Below, piece by piece: positions 47,781-60,240 of a stretch of 64,000 bases of DNA. This stretch comes from Burkholderiaceae bacterium (GTDB taxonomy: Bacteria; Pseudomonadota; Gammaproteobacteria; Burkholderiales; Burkholderiaceae_C). A program made the translations under genes and the position numbers. Numbering within the stretch: the first letter of the stretch is position 1; every line of letters starts with the position of its first letter. The DNA lies in contig JAGOPK010000017.1 of the NCBI GenBank assembly GCA_017992055.1, forward strand, positions 1 through 64,000, given 5' to 3'. Below the pieces are notes generated by a model. The model was not told the DNA's origin and searched no databases. It saw only the letters and a list, made by a program, of their open reading frames with translations.

Positions 47781-48257
47781 ATGGCCACCATTCCTCTCAC
47801 CAAGCGCGGTGCCGAGAAGCTCAAGGAAGAACTGCACCGGCTGAAGACCGTCGAGCGCCATGCCGTGATCCAGGCCATTGCCGAGGCGCGTGCCCAGGGC
47901 GATCTCTCGGAAAACGCCGAGTACGACGCGGCCAAGGACAAGCAGGGCTTCATCGAAGGCCGCATCCTGGAGATCGAAGGCAAGCTGGCGGCGGCCCAGG
48001 TCATCGACCCGGCGGCGCTGGACGCCGGCGGCCGCGTGGTCTTCGGCGCCACCGTCGACCTGGAAGACGAGGATAGCGGCGCCAAGGTCACCTACCAGAT
48101 CGTCGGCGACGACGAGGCCGACCTGAAGCAGGGCCTGATCTCGATCAGCAGCCCGATCGCCCGCGCGCTGATCGGCAAGGAAGCCGGTGACACGGCCGTG
48201 GTGCGTGCTCCCGGTGGCGAGCGCAGCTACGAGGTGGTTGAAGTCCGCTACGCCTGA
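47781..48257 (+). CDS. greA: Transcription elongation factor GreA
   Basis: A 158-aa factor that rescues backtracked RNA polymerase by stimulating transcript cleavage. The N-terminal coiled coil ([18 protein letters not shown]) carries the tip acidic residues in [17 protein letters not shown], and the C-terminal FKBP-like domain ends with [16 protein letters not shown]. The ATG at 47781 follows AGGAGG. The stop overlaps the next start (TGATG). The carB-greA order is conserved in Burkholderiales. Confidence 0.96.
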   Translation: MATIPLTKRGAEKLKEELHRLKTVERHAVIQAIAEARAQGDLSENAEYDAAKDKQGFIEGRILEIEGKLAAAQVIDPAALDAGGRVVFGATVDLEDEDSGAKVTYQIVGDDEADLKQGLISISSPIARALIGKEAGDTAVVRAPGGERSYEVVEVRYA

Positions 48258-48697
48258 TGGCGCTGCAGGACCGCCTGCGCCGCCTGCTGCCCGCGCTGTG
48301 GCTGGGCGTGCTGCTGTGCATTGCCTTCATCGCCACGCCGGCGCCGTTTGCCTCGCTGGCGCCGGCCGATGCCGGGCGCGTGGTGGCGCGCATCTTCGTG
48401 CAGGAGGCCTGGCTGAGCCTGGCGCTGGCGGCGCTGCTGTTCGTCATCGAGCGCCAGCAGGCCCGGCGTGCCGCCGCGGCCGGCCGCGGCTCGCAACTCA
48501 GCACCGAGATGCTGCTGCTGGCCGGCGTGGCCTTCTGCACCCTGGCCGGCTATTTCGGCGTGCAGCCGCTGCTGGCGGCGGCGCGTGCCGGGCAGGGCGC
48601 GCTCAGCTTCGGCCAGTTGCACGCCCTCAGTTTCGGCCTGTTCGGCCTGAAGATGCTGTTGCTGGGCTGGCTGGCCTGGCGCAGCCAGACCTCCTGA
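48257..48697 (+). CDS. DUF4149 membrane protein
   Basis: A 146-aa protein with four predicted membrane helices, the first at about 10-28 (LLPALWLGVLLCIAFIATPA) and the last near the C-terminus (LFGLKMLLLGWLAW). It matches the DUF4149 family, which typically lies next to greA or yhbY in betaproteobacteria. It is translationally coupled to greA. Function unknown. Confidence 0.85.
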   Translation: MALQDRLRRLLPALWLGVLLCIAFIATPAPFASLAPADAGRVVARIFVQEAWLSLALAALLFVIERQQARRAAAAGRGSQLSTEMLLLAGVAFCTLAGYFGVQPLLAAARAGQGALSFGQLHALSFGLFGLKMLLLGWLAWRSQTS

Positions 48698-48707
48698 AAG
48701 CCCTGCG

Positions 48708-48959
48708 ATGAGCGAAGAAGCCAAGCCCCGTCCGCCCCTGCCCGACCGTCTGTCGGTCGATCCCCGCAGCCCGCACCATGTGGCGGCGGTGTTCGAGCAT
48801 GACATCGGCATCCGCCTGAACGGCAAGGACCGCCACGACGTGGAGGAATACTGCGTCAGCGAAGGCTGGGTGCGTGTGCCCGCCGGCAAGACGCTGGACC
48901 GGCGTGGCCGGCCGCTGCTGATCAAGCTGAAGGGCCTGGTCGAGGCCTATTACCGCTGA
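48708..48959 (+). CDS. DUF3297 family protein
   Basis: An 83-aa soluble protein with the family pattern LPDRLSVDPRSPHH...IGIRLNGKDRHDVEEYC...GWVRVPAGKTLDRRG. It is annotated as DUF3297 in many proteobacteria; the name glutathione peroxidase seen in some entries is not supported by the sequence. It starts 10 bases after the DUF4149 gene and ends 22 bases before the converging yhbY gene. Confidence 0.85.
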   Translation: MSEEAKPRPPLPDRLSVDPRSPHHVAAVFEHDIGIRLNGKDRHDVEEYCVSEGWVRVPAGKTLDRRGRPLLIKLKGLVEAYYR

Positions 48960-48981
48960 AGCCGGCCGAAGCCGGCTGACG

Positions 48982-49455
48982 TCAGTCGACGCCCTTCTTC
49001 TTGACGCTGGTCACGCGGGTCTTGGCCCGCTTGACGATGCCGCCGACGGTGATGCGCTGGTTGCCCAGCACCTTGACCTTCTTGATCTGCGGCCGGTTGG
49101 AGCCGTTCTTGCTGAACTTGACGACCTTGACCACCCGCGGCCCGGGCTGGCGGTCGTCGCGCTCGGCCTTGGCCTTTTCGGGAATCGGCCGCCACAGCAC
49201 CAGCAGCTTGCCGATGTGCTGGATGGGCGCGGCGCCCAGGGCCTCGGCCAGCGACAGCAGCATCGCGGCGCGGGCCTCTCGATCATCTGAAAACACGCGG
49301 ATCTTGATCAGCCCGTGGGCGGTGAGCGCGCGGTCGATCTCGCGCTGCACGGCGTCGGTCAGGCCATCGGCGCCGATCAGCACGACCGGGTCGAGGTGGT
49401 GGGCCGCAGCGCGTTGTTCTTTGCGCTGGGCAGGAGTCAGGGAAATGGCGGGCAT
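48982..49455 (-). CDS. yhbY: YhbY-like CRM-domain RNA-binding protein
   Basis: A 157-aa protein. Residues 1-95 are a CRM domain (LTPAQRKEQRAAAHHLDPVV, then LIKIRVFSDDREARAAML) with the family GxxG-type loop near IGKLLVLWRP. CRM proteins such as YhbY bind pre-50S ribosomal particles. The C-terminal 60 residues are lysine- and arginine-rich and extend beyond E. coli YhbY (about 97 aa). The start at 49455 is preferred because the domain begins there. It diverges from rlmE, as in many proteobacteria. Confidence 0.88.
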   Translation of the reverse strand: MPAISLTPAQRKEQRAAAHHLDPVVLIGADGLTDAVQREIDRALTAHGLIKIRVFSDDREARAAMLLSLAEALGAAPIQHIGKLLVLWRPIPEKAKAERDDRQPGPRVVKVVKFSKNGSNRPQIKKVKVLGNQRITVGGIVKRAKTRVTSVKKKGVD

Positions 49456-49578
49456 GGGCCGATTGTCCGCGATGCCGGCCGTCCGCGCGCGCACCGGTGG
49501 GGCTTGCGGCGACAATCAACACCTTGTTTTTCTGTCGCCGGCTGGGCCAACGTGGCCCACCGGCCTTGCTGAGCGCGC

Positions 49579-50247
49579 ATGACCACCAAGTCCCGCAAGG
49601 TCAACCGGGCGTGGCTGAACGACCACCTGACCGATCCCTATGTGAAGCTGGCCCAGAAAGAGGGCTACCGGGCCCGTGCGGCCTACAAGCTCAAGGAGAT
49701 CGACGAGGCCCTGTCCCTGGTGCGGCCCGGCCAGGTGGTGGTCGACCTGGGCTCGGCGCCCGGCGCCTGGAGCCAGTACCTGCGCCGCAGGTTCGCGCCG
49801 CGTCAGGCCGGCGCCGGCGGGGCTGCCGCCGGGGCGCTGCAGGGCACGATCATCGCGCTGGACATCCTGCCGATGGAGGCCATCGAGGACGTGCAGTTCC
49901 TGCAGGGCGACTTCCGCGAGGAGGCGGTGCTGAAGCAGCTGGAGGCTGCGGTCGCCGGCCGGCCGGTGGACCTGGTGGTGTCGGACATGGCGCCCAATCT
50001 GTCGGGCATTGCCGCATCGGACGCGGCGCGCATGGTCGACCTGGTGGAACTGGCGCTGGATTTCGCCCAGACCCATCTGCGGCCCGAGGGGGCGCTGGTG
50101 GCCAAGGTCTTTCACGGCGGCGGCTACAGCCAGCTGGTCGAGGCCTTCAAGCGCCAGTTCCGCGTCGTCAAGCCGATCAAGCCCAAGGCCTCGCGCGACA
50201 AGTCGGCGGAAACCTTTTTGGTCGGCATCGGTCTGAAAAACCGTTGA
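49579..50247 (+). CDS. rlmE: 23S rRNA (uridine-2552-2'-O)-methyltransferase RlmE
   Basis: A 222-aa FtsJ/RrmJ-type methyltransferase. Substrate-binding [20 protein letters not shown] contains the first catalytic Lys, the SAM motif is [15 protein letters not shown], and the catalytic Asp lies in [12 protein letters not shown] short insertion (about residues 74-90, [12 protein letters not shown]) extends one loop. The gene order yhbY-rlmE-ftsH-folP-glmM is the well-known conserved cluster. Confidence 0.95.
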   Translation: MTTKSRKVNRAWLNDHLTDPYVKLAQKEGYRARAAYKLKEIDEALSLVRPGQVVVDLGSAPGAWSQYLRRRFAPRQAGAGGAAAGALQGTIIALDILPMEAIEDVQFLQGDFREEAVLKQLEAAVAGRPVDLVVSDMAPNLSGIAASDAARMVDLVELALDFAQTHLRPEGALVAKVFHGGGYSQLVEAFKRQFRVVKPIKPKASRDKSAETFLVGIGLKNR

Positions 50248-50425
50248 GCGGCCCGGCCGCCGTGCTTTGCGCTGCATCGAATTGCGCCGGGATTCTCCCT
50301 GTTGACGATCCGATCGGCCCGCGCGGCCCGGGGCTTGACTCGACTAAAATCGGCACCATCTGTGGCGTTCAAGTGGGCGACTTGAGGCGCATGGTCGCCA
50401 CGGAATATTGGCTGAAGGAGCCGCG

Positions 50426-52348
<1,923 letters not shown>

Positions 52349-52375
52349 TCTGCCAGGACTTTTTCTGAGCTGGAC

Positions 52376-52402
52376 GGGGCCTTCGTGGCCCCGGTTCTTT
52401 TT
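52376..52402 (+). terminator. Rho-independent terminator after ftsH
   Basis: Stem GGGGCC (52376-52381) with GGCCCC (52387-52392), loop TTCGT, followed by GGTTCTTTTT. It lies just before the folP start at 52406, so folP expression depends on readthrough or its own promoter. Confidence 0.75.
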
Positions 52403-52405
52403 GTC

Positions 52406-53242
52406 ATGCACTGGCAGACCACGCGCTTTCGCCTCGTCCTCGACCGTCCGCTGGTGATGGGCATCGTCAATGCCACGCCGGACTCGTTTTCGGACGGCGG
52501 CCGGCACGGCGATGCGCAGGGCGCCATCGCGCATTGCGAGCGCCTGCTGGCCGAGGGCGCCGACATCCTGGACATCGGCGGTGAATCCACCCGGCCCGGC
52601 GCCCGCACGCCCAGCGCCGACGAGGAACTGGCCCGCGTGCTGCCGGTGCTGCGCCATGCTCTGACGCTGGGCGTTCCGGTGTCGGTGGACACCAGCCAGC
52701 CGGCGGTGATGCGTGCCGCGCTGGACCTGGGCGTGGACATCGTCAACGACGTGCGCTCGCTGTCGCGTCCCGACGCGCTGGAACTGCTGGCCGGCCATGC
52801 CAAAGCCGGTGTGTGCCTGATGCACATGCGCGGCGAGCCGGACACGATGCAGGGCCTGACCGACTATGCCGACGTGGTGGCCGAGGTGGGCGGCTGGCTG
52901 GCGGCGCGCCAGGCCCAGGTTCAGGCCGCCGGCGTGGCATCCGACCGCATCGTGCTCGATCCCGGCATCGGCTTCGCCAAGGGCGACGACAACAATTGGG
53001 CCCTGCTGCGGCGCCAGTCCGAGCTGCTGGCGCTGGGCCGGCCGCTGCTGCTGGGCTGGAGCCGCAAGGGCACGTTGGGCCGCCTGACCGGCCGCAGCGT
53101 CGAGCAGCGCCAGGCCGCCAGCGTGGCCGTGGCCCTGGCCTGCGTGCAGCGCGGCGGCCACATCGTGCGGGTGCACGACGTGGCGGCCACGGTGGATGCG
53201 ATCAAGGTCTGGCGCGCCGCCGGCCTGGGCGCGGCCGGCTGA
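52406..53242 (+). CDS. folP: Dihydropteroate synthase
   Basis: A 278-aa TIM-barrel enzyme joining 6-hydroxymethyl-dihydropterin diphosphate and p-aminobenzoate in folate synthesis, the target of sulfonamides. Signatures are [15 protein letters not shown] near residue 18, [13 protein letters not shown] in loop 2 and the pterin-binding [14 protein letters not shown]. Length is normal. glmM follows after 47 bases, the usual partner. Confidence 0.96.
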   Translation: MHWQTTRFRLVLDRPLVMGIVNATPDSFSDGGRHGDAQGAIAHCERLLAEGADILDIGGESTRPGARTPSADEELARVLPVLRHALTLGVPVSVDTSQPAVMRAALDLGVDIVNDVRSLSRPDALELLAGHAKAGVCLMHMRGEPDTMQGLTDYADVVAEVGGWLAARQAQVQAAGVASDRIVLDPGIGFAKGDDNNWALLRRQSELLALGRPLLLGWSRKGTLGRLTGRSVEQRQAASVAVALACVQRGGHIVRVHDVAATVDAIKVWRAAGLGAAG

Positions 53243-53289
53243 GCCAGACACAGACACACACAAACCAGGGACGACGAGGAGAACACCGC

Positions 53290-54630
53290 ATGACACGACA
53301 GTATTTCGGCACCGACGGCATCCGTGGCACGGTCGGCCAGAGCCCGATCACGCCCGACTTCATGCTGCGCCTGGGCCATGCGGTGGGCCGGGTGCTGCGC
53401 CGCGGCCGCCAGGGCGGTGGCCGGCCGACCGTGCTGATCGGCAAGGACACGCGCATCTCCGGCTACATGATCGAATCGGCGCTGGAGGCCGGCCTGGCCT
53501 CGGCCGGCGTCGACACCCTGCTGTCGGGCCCGCTGCCCACGCCCGGCGTGGCCTATCTGACGCGCGCGCTGCGCCTGGACCTGGGCGTGGTCATCAGCGC
53601 CTCGCACAACGCCTATCCGGACAACGGCATCAAGTTCTTCTCGGCCATGGGTGAGAAGCTGCCCGACGACTGGGAGCTGGCGGTCGAGGCGGCGCTGGAC
53701 GAGGCGCCGCAATGGGTGGATTCGGCCAGCCTGGGCAAGGCCAGGCGGCTGGACGATGCCCGCGGCCGCTACATCGAGTTCTGCAAGAGCACGGTGCCGA
53801 AGACGATGTCGTTGAAGGGCCTGAAGATCGTCGTCGATGCGGCCCATGGCGCGGCCTACCATGTGGCGCCGGACGTGTTCCATGAGCTGGGCGCCGAGGT
53901 TGTGACCATCGGCTGCAAGCCCGACGGTCTGAACATCAATGCCGGCGTCGGCGCCACCGCGCCCCAGGCCCTGGTGGCGGCGGTGGCCGAGCATGGCGCC
54001 GACTACGGCGTGGCGCTGGACGGCGATGCCGACCGCCTGCAGCTGGTGGATCGCCAGGGCCGGCTCTACAACGGCGACGAGCTGCTGTATGTGATGGTCG
54101 CCGAGCGCCTGGCGCGTGGCCATGCCGTGCCCGGTGCGGTGGGCACGTTGATGACCAACATGGCGGTGGAGCTGGCACTGCAGCGCCGCGGCGTGCAGCT
54201 GGTGCGCGCCAAGGTCGGCGACCGCTATGTGCTGGAAGAGCTCGCCGCCCGCGGCTGGCTGCTGGGCGGCGAAAGCTCGGGCCATCTGCTGCAGCTGGAC
54301 AAGCACAGCACCGGCGACGGCATCGTCAGCGCGCTGCAGGTGCTGCAGGCGGTGCAGCAGGCCCAGGCCACGCTGGCCGACCTGCTGGCCGATGTGGTGC
54401 TGTATCCGCAGACCCTGATCAATGTGCGCCTGCCCAGCCTGGCCGGCTGGCAGGACAACCCGCGCCTGGCCGCCGAGACGCGGGCGGTCGAGGCCCAGCT
54501 GGGCCAGCGTGGCCGCGTGCTGATCCGCGCCTCGGGCACCGAGCCGGTGCTGCGCGTGATGGTCGAGGCCCGCGACGCCGCCGAGGGCCGGGCCGCGGCC
54601 GAACGCCTGGTGGCCGCCGCCCAGTCCTGA
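53290..54630 (+). CDS. glmM: Phosphoglucosamine mutase
   Basis: A 446-aa alpha-D-phosphohexomutase that converts glucosamine-6-phosphate to glucosamine-1-phosphate for peptidoglycan and LPS. It starts [18 protein letters not shown]. The phosphorylated serine is Ser105 in [16 protein letters not shown], the metal-binding loop is [11 protein letters not shown], the sugar loop GGESSGHLL, and the C-terminal phosphate loop [14 protein letters not shown]. Full length. It ends before the phosphate regulon, from which it is separated by a 149-base promoter region. Confidence 0.96.
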   Translation: MTRQYFGTDGIRGTVGQSPITPDFMLRLGHAVGRVLRRGRQGGGRPTVLIGKDTRISGYMIESALEAGLASAGVDTLLSGPLPTPGVAYLTRALRLDLGVVISASHNAYPDNGIKFFSAMGEKLPDDWELAVEAALDEAPQWVDSASLGKARRLDDARGRYIEFCKSTVPKTMSLKGLKIVVDAAHGAAYHVAPDVFHELGAEVVTIGCKPDGLNINAGVGATAPQALVAAVAEHGADYGVALDGDADRLQLVDRQGRLYNGDELLYVMVAERLARGHAVPGAVGTLMTNMAVELALQRRGVQLVRAKVGDRYVLEELAARGWLLGGESSGHLLQLDKHSTGDGIVSALQVLQAVQQAQATLADLLADVVLYPQTLINVRLPSLAGWQDNPRLAAETRAVEAQLGQRGRVLIRASGTEPVLRVMVEARDAAEGRAAAERLVAAAQS

Positions 54631-54693
54631 TCCCGCGGGGCCGGCATGGGGCGGCGCATGACCGCCCCATGGCTGAAATGTGAATGTGACAGC

Positions 54694-54727
54694 CCGTCAT
54701 GGCACTGTCACACGGCCTGCCTACAGT
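54694..54727 (+). promoter_or_regulatory. Pho box and -10 element of the pst operon
   Basis: CCGTCAT (54694-54700), GGCA, CTGTCAC (54705-54711) form an 18-bp PhoB site close to the consensus of two CTGTCAT-type repeats with a four-base spacer. Ten bases downstream, TACAGT (54722-54727) is a plausible -10 box. This is the spacing used when PhoB replaces the -35 element. It implies phosphate-starvation induction of pstSCAB-phoU-phoBR, with PhoB encoded in the same cluster. Confidence 0.82.
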
Positions 54728-54779
54728 GGTGACAAGCGCAAGAAGCGCAGCTCACCCCCTGTCGAAAGGCCTGCACACC

Positions 54780-55820
54780 ATGTCCCAGATCCCCACCGTC
54801 CTGCGCTCCGCCCTGGCCGTTGCCGCGCTGCTGCCGCTGCTGGCCCAGGCCCAGGACGTCACCGGTGCCGGTGCCACCTTCCCGGCGCCGCTGTACGCCA
54901 AGTGGGCCGATGCCTACCACAAGGCCACCGGCGCACGCATCAACTACCAGTCGGTCGGCTCGGGCGCCGGCATCAAGCAGATCAAGTCCAAGACCGTGGA
55001 CTTCGGCGCCAGCGACATGCCGCTGAAGGATGAGGAACTGGCCAAGGACGGCCTGCTGCAGTTCCCCACCGTGATCGGTGGCGTGGTGCCGGTGGTCAAC
55101 ATCCAGGGCATCCAGCCCGGCCAGATCAAGCTCACCGGCGCCGTGCTGGGTGACATCTACCTGGGCAAGGTGACCAAGTGGAACGACGCGGCCATCACCG
55201 CGCTGAACCCCGGCGTGCCGCTGCCGGCGGCCGACATCTCGGTGGTGCGCCGTGCCGATGGTTCGGGCACGACCTTCATCTTCACCAACTACCTGTCCAA
55301 GGTGAATGCCGACTGGAAGGCCAAGGTCGGTGAGGGCACGGCGGTGAACTGGCCCACCGGCGCGGGCGGCAAGGGCAACGAGGGCGTGGCCGCCTTCGTG
55401 CAGCGCCTGCCCAACTCGATCGGCTATGTCGAGTACGCCTACGTCAAGCAGAACAAGATGACGTACACGCTGCTGAAGAACAAGGACGGCAACTTCGTGC
55501 CGCCCAGCGACAGCGCCTTCAAGGCCGCCGCCGCCGGTGCCGACTGGGCCAAGACCTTCTACCAGATCACCACCGACCAGCCCGGCAAGGATGCCTGGCC
55601 GCTGAGCAACCCGACCTACATCCTGATGTACAAGCAGCAGGACAAGCCGGCCAGCGCCAGCGCCGCGCTGAAGTTCTTCGACTGGGCCTTCGCCAACGGC
55701 GACAAGGCCGCCGACGACCTGGACTATGTGCCGCTGCCGGATTCGGTGAAGGCCCTGGTGCGCAAGCAGTGGTCCGAGCAGATCAAGGACGCCGCCGGCA
55801 AGGCCGTGGCCTACAAGTGA
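54780..55820 (+). CDS. pstS: Phosphate-binding protein PstS
   Basis: A 346-aa periplasmic phosphate receptor. The signal peptide ends near LLAQAQ. The mature start [20 protein letters not shown] is the family signature, and phosphate-binding residues lie in [11 protein letters not shown] and [16 protein letters not shown]. It captures phosphate for PstC/PstA/PstB. The ATG at 54780 is preceded by GAAAGG and by the Pho box. First gene of the high-affinity phosphate operon. Confidence 0.96.
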   Translation: MSQIPTVLRSALAVAALLPLLAQAQDVTGAGATFPAPLYAKWADAYHKATGARINYQSVGSGAGIKQIKSKTVDFGASDMPLKDEELAKDGLLQFPTVIGGVVPVVNIQGIQPGQIKLTGAVLGDIYLGKVTKWNDAAITALNPGVPLPAADISVVRRADGSGTTFIFTNYLSKVNADWKAKVGEGTAVNWPTGAGGKGNEGVAAFVQRLPNSIGYVEYAYVKQNKMTYTLLKNKDGNFVPPSDSAFKAAAAGADWAKTFYQITTDQPGKDAWPLSNPTYILMYKQQDKPASASAALKFFDWAFANGDKAADDLDYVPLPDSVKALVRKQWSEQIKDAAGKAVAYK

Positions 55821-55930
55821 TCTGAGCCCTGAGCCAGTGAGGGCGCCGGGCGCTTGTCGCGTCGCCGCGATCCCGGCCCCCTGGCGGCATCACGCCAACC
55901 CGCAATCTGATCCTGGAGTGGAGGCACACT

Positions 55931-56944
55931 GTGGCCGCATCCCTACCCGCCGCCAGCCTCGCACAGGAACCGCGTGTGACCCTGCACCCCCAAGCGCCCG
56001 AGCGGCGCCGCGTCGCGCCCTGGGCCGACACCGTGTTCTCGCTGCTCACCCATGGCGCGGCCTGGCTCACGCTGGCCCTGCTGGTGGGCATCATCGTCTC
56101 GCTGCTGATCGGCGCGATGCCGGCGATCGAGAAGTTCGGCCTGGGCTTCCTCTGGTCCAAGGACTGGGACCCGGTGCAGGAGAAGTTCGGCGGCCTGGTG
56201 ATGATCTACGGCACGCTGATGAGCTCGTTCATCGCGCTGCTGATCGCCATTCCGGTCAGCTTCGGCATCGCGCTGTTCCTCACCGAGCTGTCGCCCAAGT
56301 GGCTGAAGCGCCCGCTGGGCATCGCCATCGAGCTGCTGGCTGCCGTGCCGTCCATCGTCTACGGCATGTGGGGCCTGCTGGTGTTCGGGCCCATCCTGGC
56401 CAAGTATGTGCAGCAGCCGCTGCAGGCGGCCTTCAAGGGCGTGCCGCTGCTGGAGTCGCTGTTCTCCGGCCCGCCGGTGGGCATCGGCCTGCTGTCGGCC
56501 GGCATCATCCTGGCGATCATGATCATCCCGTTCATCGCCTCGGTGATGCGCGACGTGTTCGAGGTCACGCCGCCGATGCTCAAGGAATCGGCCTACGGCC
56601 TGGGTGCCACCACCTGGGAGGTGGTGCGCAATGTGGTGCTGCCCTACACCAAGGCCGGCGTCATCGGCGGCATCATGCTCGGCCTGGGCCGGGCGCTGGG
56701 CGAGACCATGGCCGTGACCTTCGTCATCGGCAACTTCAACCAGCTGGAATCGCTGTCGCTGTTCGAGGCCGCCAACAGCATCGCCTCGTCGCTGGCCAAC
56801 GAGTTTGCCGAAGCCGGCGAGGGCCTGCACCAGGCCTCGCTGATCTACCTGGGGCTGGTGCTGTTCTTCATCACCTTCGTGGTGCTGGCCCTGTCCAAGC
56901 TGCTGCTGGCGCAGCTGAAGAAGGGCGAGGGAACCCGTTCATGA
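55931..56944 (+). CDS. pstC: Phosphate ABC transporter permease PstC
   Basis: A 337-aa permease with six membrane helices. The loop near [20 protein letters not shown] is the EAA coupling motif that contacts PstB. The family pattern [21 protein letters not shown] is present. The GTG at 55931 is supported by GGAGG six bases upstream; the N-terminal 30 residues are a cytoplasmic extension. The stop overlaps the pstA start (ATGA). Confidence 0.94.
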   Translation: MAASLPAASLAQEPRVTLHPQAPERRRVAPWADTVFSLLTHGAAWLTLALLVGIIVSLLIGAMPAIEKFGLGFLWSKDWDPVQEKFGGLVMIYGTLMSSFIALLIAIPVSFGIALFLTELSPKWLKRPLGIAIELLAAVPSIVYGMWGLLVFGPILAKYVQQPLQAAFKGVPLLESLFSGPPVGIGLLSAGIILAIMIIPFIASVMRDVFEVTPPMLKESAYGLGATTWEVVRNVVLPYTKAGVIGGIMLGLGRALGETMAVTFVIGNFNQLESLSLFEAANSIASSLANEFAEAGEGLHQASLIYLGLVLFFITFVVLALSKLLLAQLKKGEGTRS

Positions 56945-57834
56945 ACACCGCTGTCACCACCGGCGACGCCGCCCGCCAGGCCCTGCATGCCACGCGCCTG
57001 GCCCAGCACCGCCGGCGCAAGCTGACCAACCAGATCGCGCTGGCGCTGTCGCTGGGCGCCATGGCCTTCGGCGTGTTCTGGCTGCTGTGGATCCTGTTCG
57101 AGACCGTGCGCCTGGGCTGGGGCGGCATCAACCTGGCCGTGTTCACCGAGATGACGCCGCCGCCGCAGGCCGAGACCGGCGGCCTGGCCAATGCCATCTT
57201 CGGCTCGCTGATGATGGTCGGCCTGGCCACGCTGCTGGGCACGCCGATTGGCATCCTGGCCGGCATCTACCTGGCCGAATATGGCCAGAAGACTTGGCTG
57301 GGCGGCGCGGTGCGCTTCATCAACGACATCCTGCTGTCGGCGCCTTCCATCGTCATCGGCTTGTTCATCTATGCCGTGGTGGTGGCGCGCATGAAGAGCT
57401 TCTCGGGCTTTGCCGGCATCCTGGCGTTGGCGCTGATCGTGATTCCGGTGGTCATCCGCCAGACCGAGAACATGCTCAGCCTGATCCCGAATGCCCTGCG
57501 CGAGGCCGCCTACGCGCTGGGCACGCCGAAGTGGAAGGTGATCCTGTCGGTGACGCTGAAGGCCGCCCGTGCCGGCGTGCTCACCGGCATCCTGCTGGCG
57601 GTGGCGCGCATTGCCGGCGAAACCGCACCGCTGCTGTTCACCGCGCTGTCCAACCAGTTCTGGACCAGCAGCCTGGGCGAGCCGATGGCCAGCCTGCCGG
57701 TGACCATCTTCAAGTTCGCGATGAGCCCCTACGAGAACTGGCAGAAGCTGGCCTGGGCCGGCGTGTTCCTGATCACGCTGGGCGTGCTGGCGCTCAACAT
57801 CCTGGCGCGTGTGCTGTTCAAGAACAAGCACTGA
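56941..57834 (+). CDS. pstA: Phosphate ABC transporter permease PstA
   Basis: A 297-aa permease with six membrane helices. The coupling motif is [17 protein letters not shown], and the family segment [15 protein letters not shown] is present. It forms the membrane channel with PstC. It is translationally coupled to pstC and followed after 46 bases by pstB. Confidence 0.94.
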   Translation: MNTAVTTGDAARQALHATRLAQHRRRKLTNQIALALSLGAMAFGVFWLLWILFETVRLGWGGINLAVFTEMTPPPQAETGGLANAIFGSLMMVGLATLLGTPIGILAGIYLAEYGQKTWLGGAVRFINDILLSAPSIVIGLFIYAVVVARMKSFSGFAGILALALIVIPVVIRQTENMLSLIPNALREAAYALGTPKWKVILSVTLKAARAGVLTGILLAVARIAGETAPLLFTALSNQFWTSSLGEPMASLPVTIFKFAMSPYENWQKLAWAGVFLITLGVLALNILARVLFKNKH

Positions 57835-57880
57835 GCCCGCATCCAACGCACCCAACGCAATCCTGCACCGAGGCCACACC

Positions 57881-58666
57881 ATGGACGCCCGCGTCGACCT
57901 CCCCACCACCGAGAAGGCCAAGATCTCGGTGCGCAACCTGAACTTCTACTACGGCAGCTACCTGGCGCTGAAGAACATCAACCTCGACATCCCCGAGCGC
58001 AAGGTCACGGCCTTCATCGGGCCGTCGGGCTGCGGCAAGAGCACGCTGCTGCGCACCTTCAACCGCATGTTCGAGCTCTATCCCGAGCAGCGCGCCGAAG
58101 GCCAGATCAATGTCGACGGCGAGAACATCCTGACCAGCAAGGACGATGTCTCGCTGATCCGCGCCAAGGTCGGCATGGTGTTCCAGAAGCCCACGCCGTT
58201 CCCGATGTCGATCTACGACAACATCGCCTTCGGCGTGAAGCTGTTCGAGCGCCTGTCGCGCAGCGAGATGGACGAGCGCGTGGAATGGGCGCTGAAGAAG
58301 GCCGCGCTGTGGACCGAGGTCAAGGACAAGCTCGACCAGAGCGGCGCCGGCCTGTCCGGCGGCCAGCAGCAGCGCCTGTGCATTGCACGTGGCATCGCCA
58401 TCAAGCCCGAGGTGCTGCTGCTCGACGAGCCCTGCTCGGCACTGGACCCGATCTCCACCGGCAAGATCGAAGAGCTGATCGATGAGCTCAAGCACGATTA
58501 CACGGTGGCCATCGTCACCCACAACATGCAGCAGGCGGCACGCTGCTCGGACTACACGGCCTACATGTACCTGGGCGACCTGATCGAGTTCGGCAAGACC
58601 TCGGACATGTTCATGAAGCCCAAGCGCCGCGAGACCGAGGACTACATCACCGGCCGTTTTGGCTGA
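57881..58666 (+). CDS. pstB: Phosphate ABC transporter ATPase PstB
   Basis: A 261-aa ABC ATPase. Walker A is GPSGCGKST, the Q-loop [19 protein letters not shown] is specific for PstB, the signature [16 protein letters not shown] and Walker [14 protein letters not shown] follow, and the switch His is in [13 protein letters not shown]. The ATG at 57881 gives the normal length. It energises phosphate import and, with PhoU, signals phosphate sufficiency to PhoR. Confidence 0.97.
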   Translation: MDARVDLPTTEKAKISVRNLNFYYGSYLALKNINLDIPERKVTAFIGPSGCGKSTLLRTFNRMFELYPEQRAEGQINVDGENILTSKDDVSLIRAKVGMVFQKPTPFPMSIYDNIAFGVKLFERLSRSEMDERVEWALKKAALWTEVKDKLDQSGAGLSGGQQQRLCIARGIAIKPEVLLLDEPCSALDPISTGKIEELIDELKHDYTVAIVTHNMQQAARCSDYTAYMYLGDLIEFGKTSDMFMKPKRRETEDYITGRFG

Positions 58667-58711
58667 TGCACACCCTGCGGGCCGCTGCGCCGGGCCGCCC
58701 AAGCAAGGCCC

Positions 58712-58728
58712 GACCCTCCTGGAGGGTC
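58712..58728 (+). promoter_or_regulatory. Small hairpin between pstB and phoU
   Basis: GACCCT (58712-58717) pairs with AGGGTC (58723-58728) around the loop CCTGG in the 93-base pstB-phoU gap. There is no T-tract, so it may protect or attenuate the transcript rather than end it. Confidence 0.35.
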
Positions 58729-58759
58729 GATCAACGGACCCGGTGATCGGGGAGCCAAC

Positions 58760-59467
58760 ATGACCGACAAGCATTTGTCCACCCAGTTCGACGCCGAGCT
58801 CAGCGCCGTTTCCACCCGCGTGCTGGAGATGGGCGGCATGGTCGAGAGCCAGGTGGCCCAGGCCATTTATGCGCTGACGCATTTCAGCGGCGAAACCGCC
58901 AGTCAGGTGCTGGACCAGGAACAGCGCGTCAACGCCATGGAAGTGGACATCGACCGCGAGCTGTCGTCCATCATTGCCCGGCGCCAACCCACGGCCCGCG
59001 ATCTGCGCCTGCTGATCGCCGTCAGCAAGACCATCGGCAACCTCGAGCGCATCGGCGACGAGGCGGCGCGCATTGCACGCACCGTGCAGCGGCTGATCAA
59101 CTCGGGCGTGTCCAGCCGCATGCGCCTGCCGGTGGCCGATCTGGCCTTCGAGAGCGAACTGGCCGGCAAGCAGCTGCGCAAGGCCCTCGACGCCTTTGCC
59201 CGCCTGGACACCAGTGCTGCGCTGGAGGTGCTCAAGCACGACGACCAGATCGACCAGGAGTTCGACGGCCTGATGCGCAAGCTGATCACCTACATGATGG
59301 AAGACCCGCGCACCATCTCCTCGTCCATCGACCTGGTGTTCGTGGCCAAGGCCATCGAACGCGTGGGCGACCATGCCAAGAACCTGGCCGAGCAGATCAT
59401 CTACGTGGTCAAGGGCACCGATGTGCGTCACAACCCGCTGGATGCAGTTGAAAACATGGTGCGCTGA
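58760..59467 (+). CDS. phoU: Phosphate signalling protein PhoU
   Basis: A 235-aa all-helical protein made of two PhoU repeats, each with the metal-binding E/DxxxD pattern (for example ERIGDEAARIAR and ERVGDHAKNLAEQIIYVVKG). It links PstB to the kinase PhoR and represses the Pho regulon when phosphate is plentiful. Length and order (pstB-phoU-phoB-phoR) are typical of betaproteobacteria. Confidence 0.95.
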   Translation: MTDKHLSTQFDAELSAVSTRVLEMGGMVESQVAQAIYALTHFSGETASQVLDQEQRVNAMEVDIDRELSSIIARRQPTARDLRLLIAVSKTIGNLERIGDEAARIARTVQRLINSGVSSRMRLPVADLAFESELAGKQLRKALDAFARLDTSAALEVLKHDDQIDQEFDGLMRKLITYMMEDPRTISSSIDLVFVAKAIERVGDHAKNLAEQIIYVVKGTDVRHNPLDAVENMVR

Positions 59468-59503
59468 AGCCGCGCCGACAGTGAATCTGGAGGGAACCCA
59501 ACC

Positions 59504-60211
59504 ATGAGCCGCATCCTGGTGGTCGAAGACGAATCGGCGATCGCCGAACTCATCTCGATCAACCTGCGCCATGCCGGGCACGAGGTGACGATTGCCGCCA
59601 CCGCCGAGCAGGCCCAGCGCGAGGTCGATGCCATGCTGCCCGATCTGGTGGTGCTGGACTGGATGCTGCCAGGCCAGTCGGGCATTGCCGTGGCGCGCCG
59701 TTGGCGCGGCGACGAGCGCACCCGCTCGCTGCCCATCATCATGCTCACCGCCCGCAGCGAAGAGAGTGACAAGGTGGCCGGCCTGGACGCCGGCGCCGAC
59801 GACTACCTCAGCAAGCCCTTCTCGACCAATGAGCTGATGGCGCGCATCCGCGCCGTGCTGCGCCGCAAGGCGCCGGAGACGCTGGACGAGCTGGTCGAGG
59901 TGGCCGGGCTCAAGCTCGACCCGGCCACGCGCCGCGTCAGCCATGGCGAGCGCGAGCTGAAGATGGGGCCGACCGAGTTCCGCCTGCTGCACTTCTTCAT
60001 GACCCACCCCGAGCGGGTGCACAGCCGTGCCCAGCTGCTGGACCGGGTCTGGGGCGACCATGTGTTCATCGAGGAACGCACGGTGGACGTGCATGTCAAG
60101 CGCCTGCGCGAGGCGCTGACGCCGGCCGGCTGCGCGACCATGGTCGAGACCGTGCGTGGCGCCGGCTACCGGCTGACGCGCCAGGCGGTGGTGGCCACGC
60201 CGGCCGCCTGA
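59504..60211 (+). CDS. phoB: Phosphate response regulator PhoB
   Basis: A 235-aa OmpR/PhoB-type regulator. The receiver domain has acidic residues in VVEDE, the phospho-acceptor Asp52 in LVVLDWMLPGQSG and the conserved Lys in DYLSKPFS. The winged-helix domain shows MGPTEFRLLHFFMTHPERVH and VDVHVKRLREAL. It binds Pho boxes such as the one at 54694. A GGAGG site precedes the ATG. Confidence 0.96.
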   Translation: MSRILVVEDESAIAELISINLRHAGHEVTIAATAEQAQREVDAMLPDLVVLDWMLPGQSGIAVARRWRGDERTRSLPIIMLTARSEESDKVAGLDAGADDYLSKPFSTNELMARIRAVLRRKAPETLDELVEVAGLKLDPATRRVSHGERELKMGPTEFRLLHFFMTHPERVHSRAQLLDRVWGDHVFIEERTVDVHVKRLREALTPAGCATMVETVRGAGYRLTRQAVVATPAA

Positions 60212-60240
60212 CGCACGCTCGACCGGGGTTTGCGCAGACC

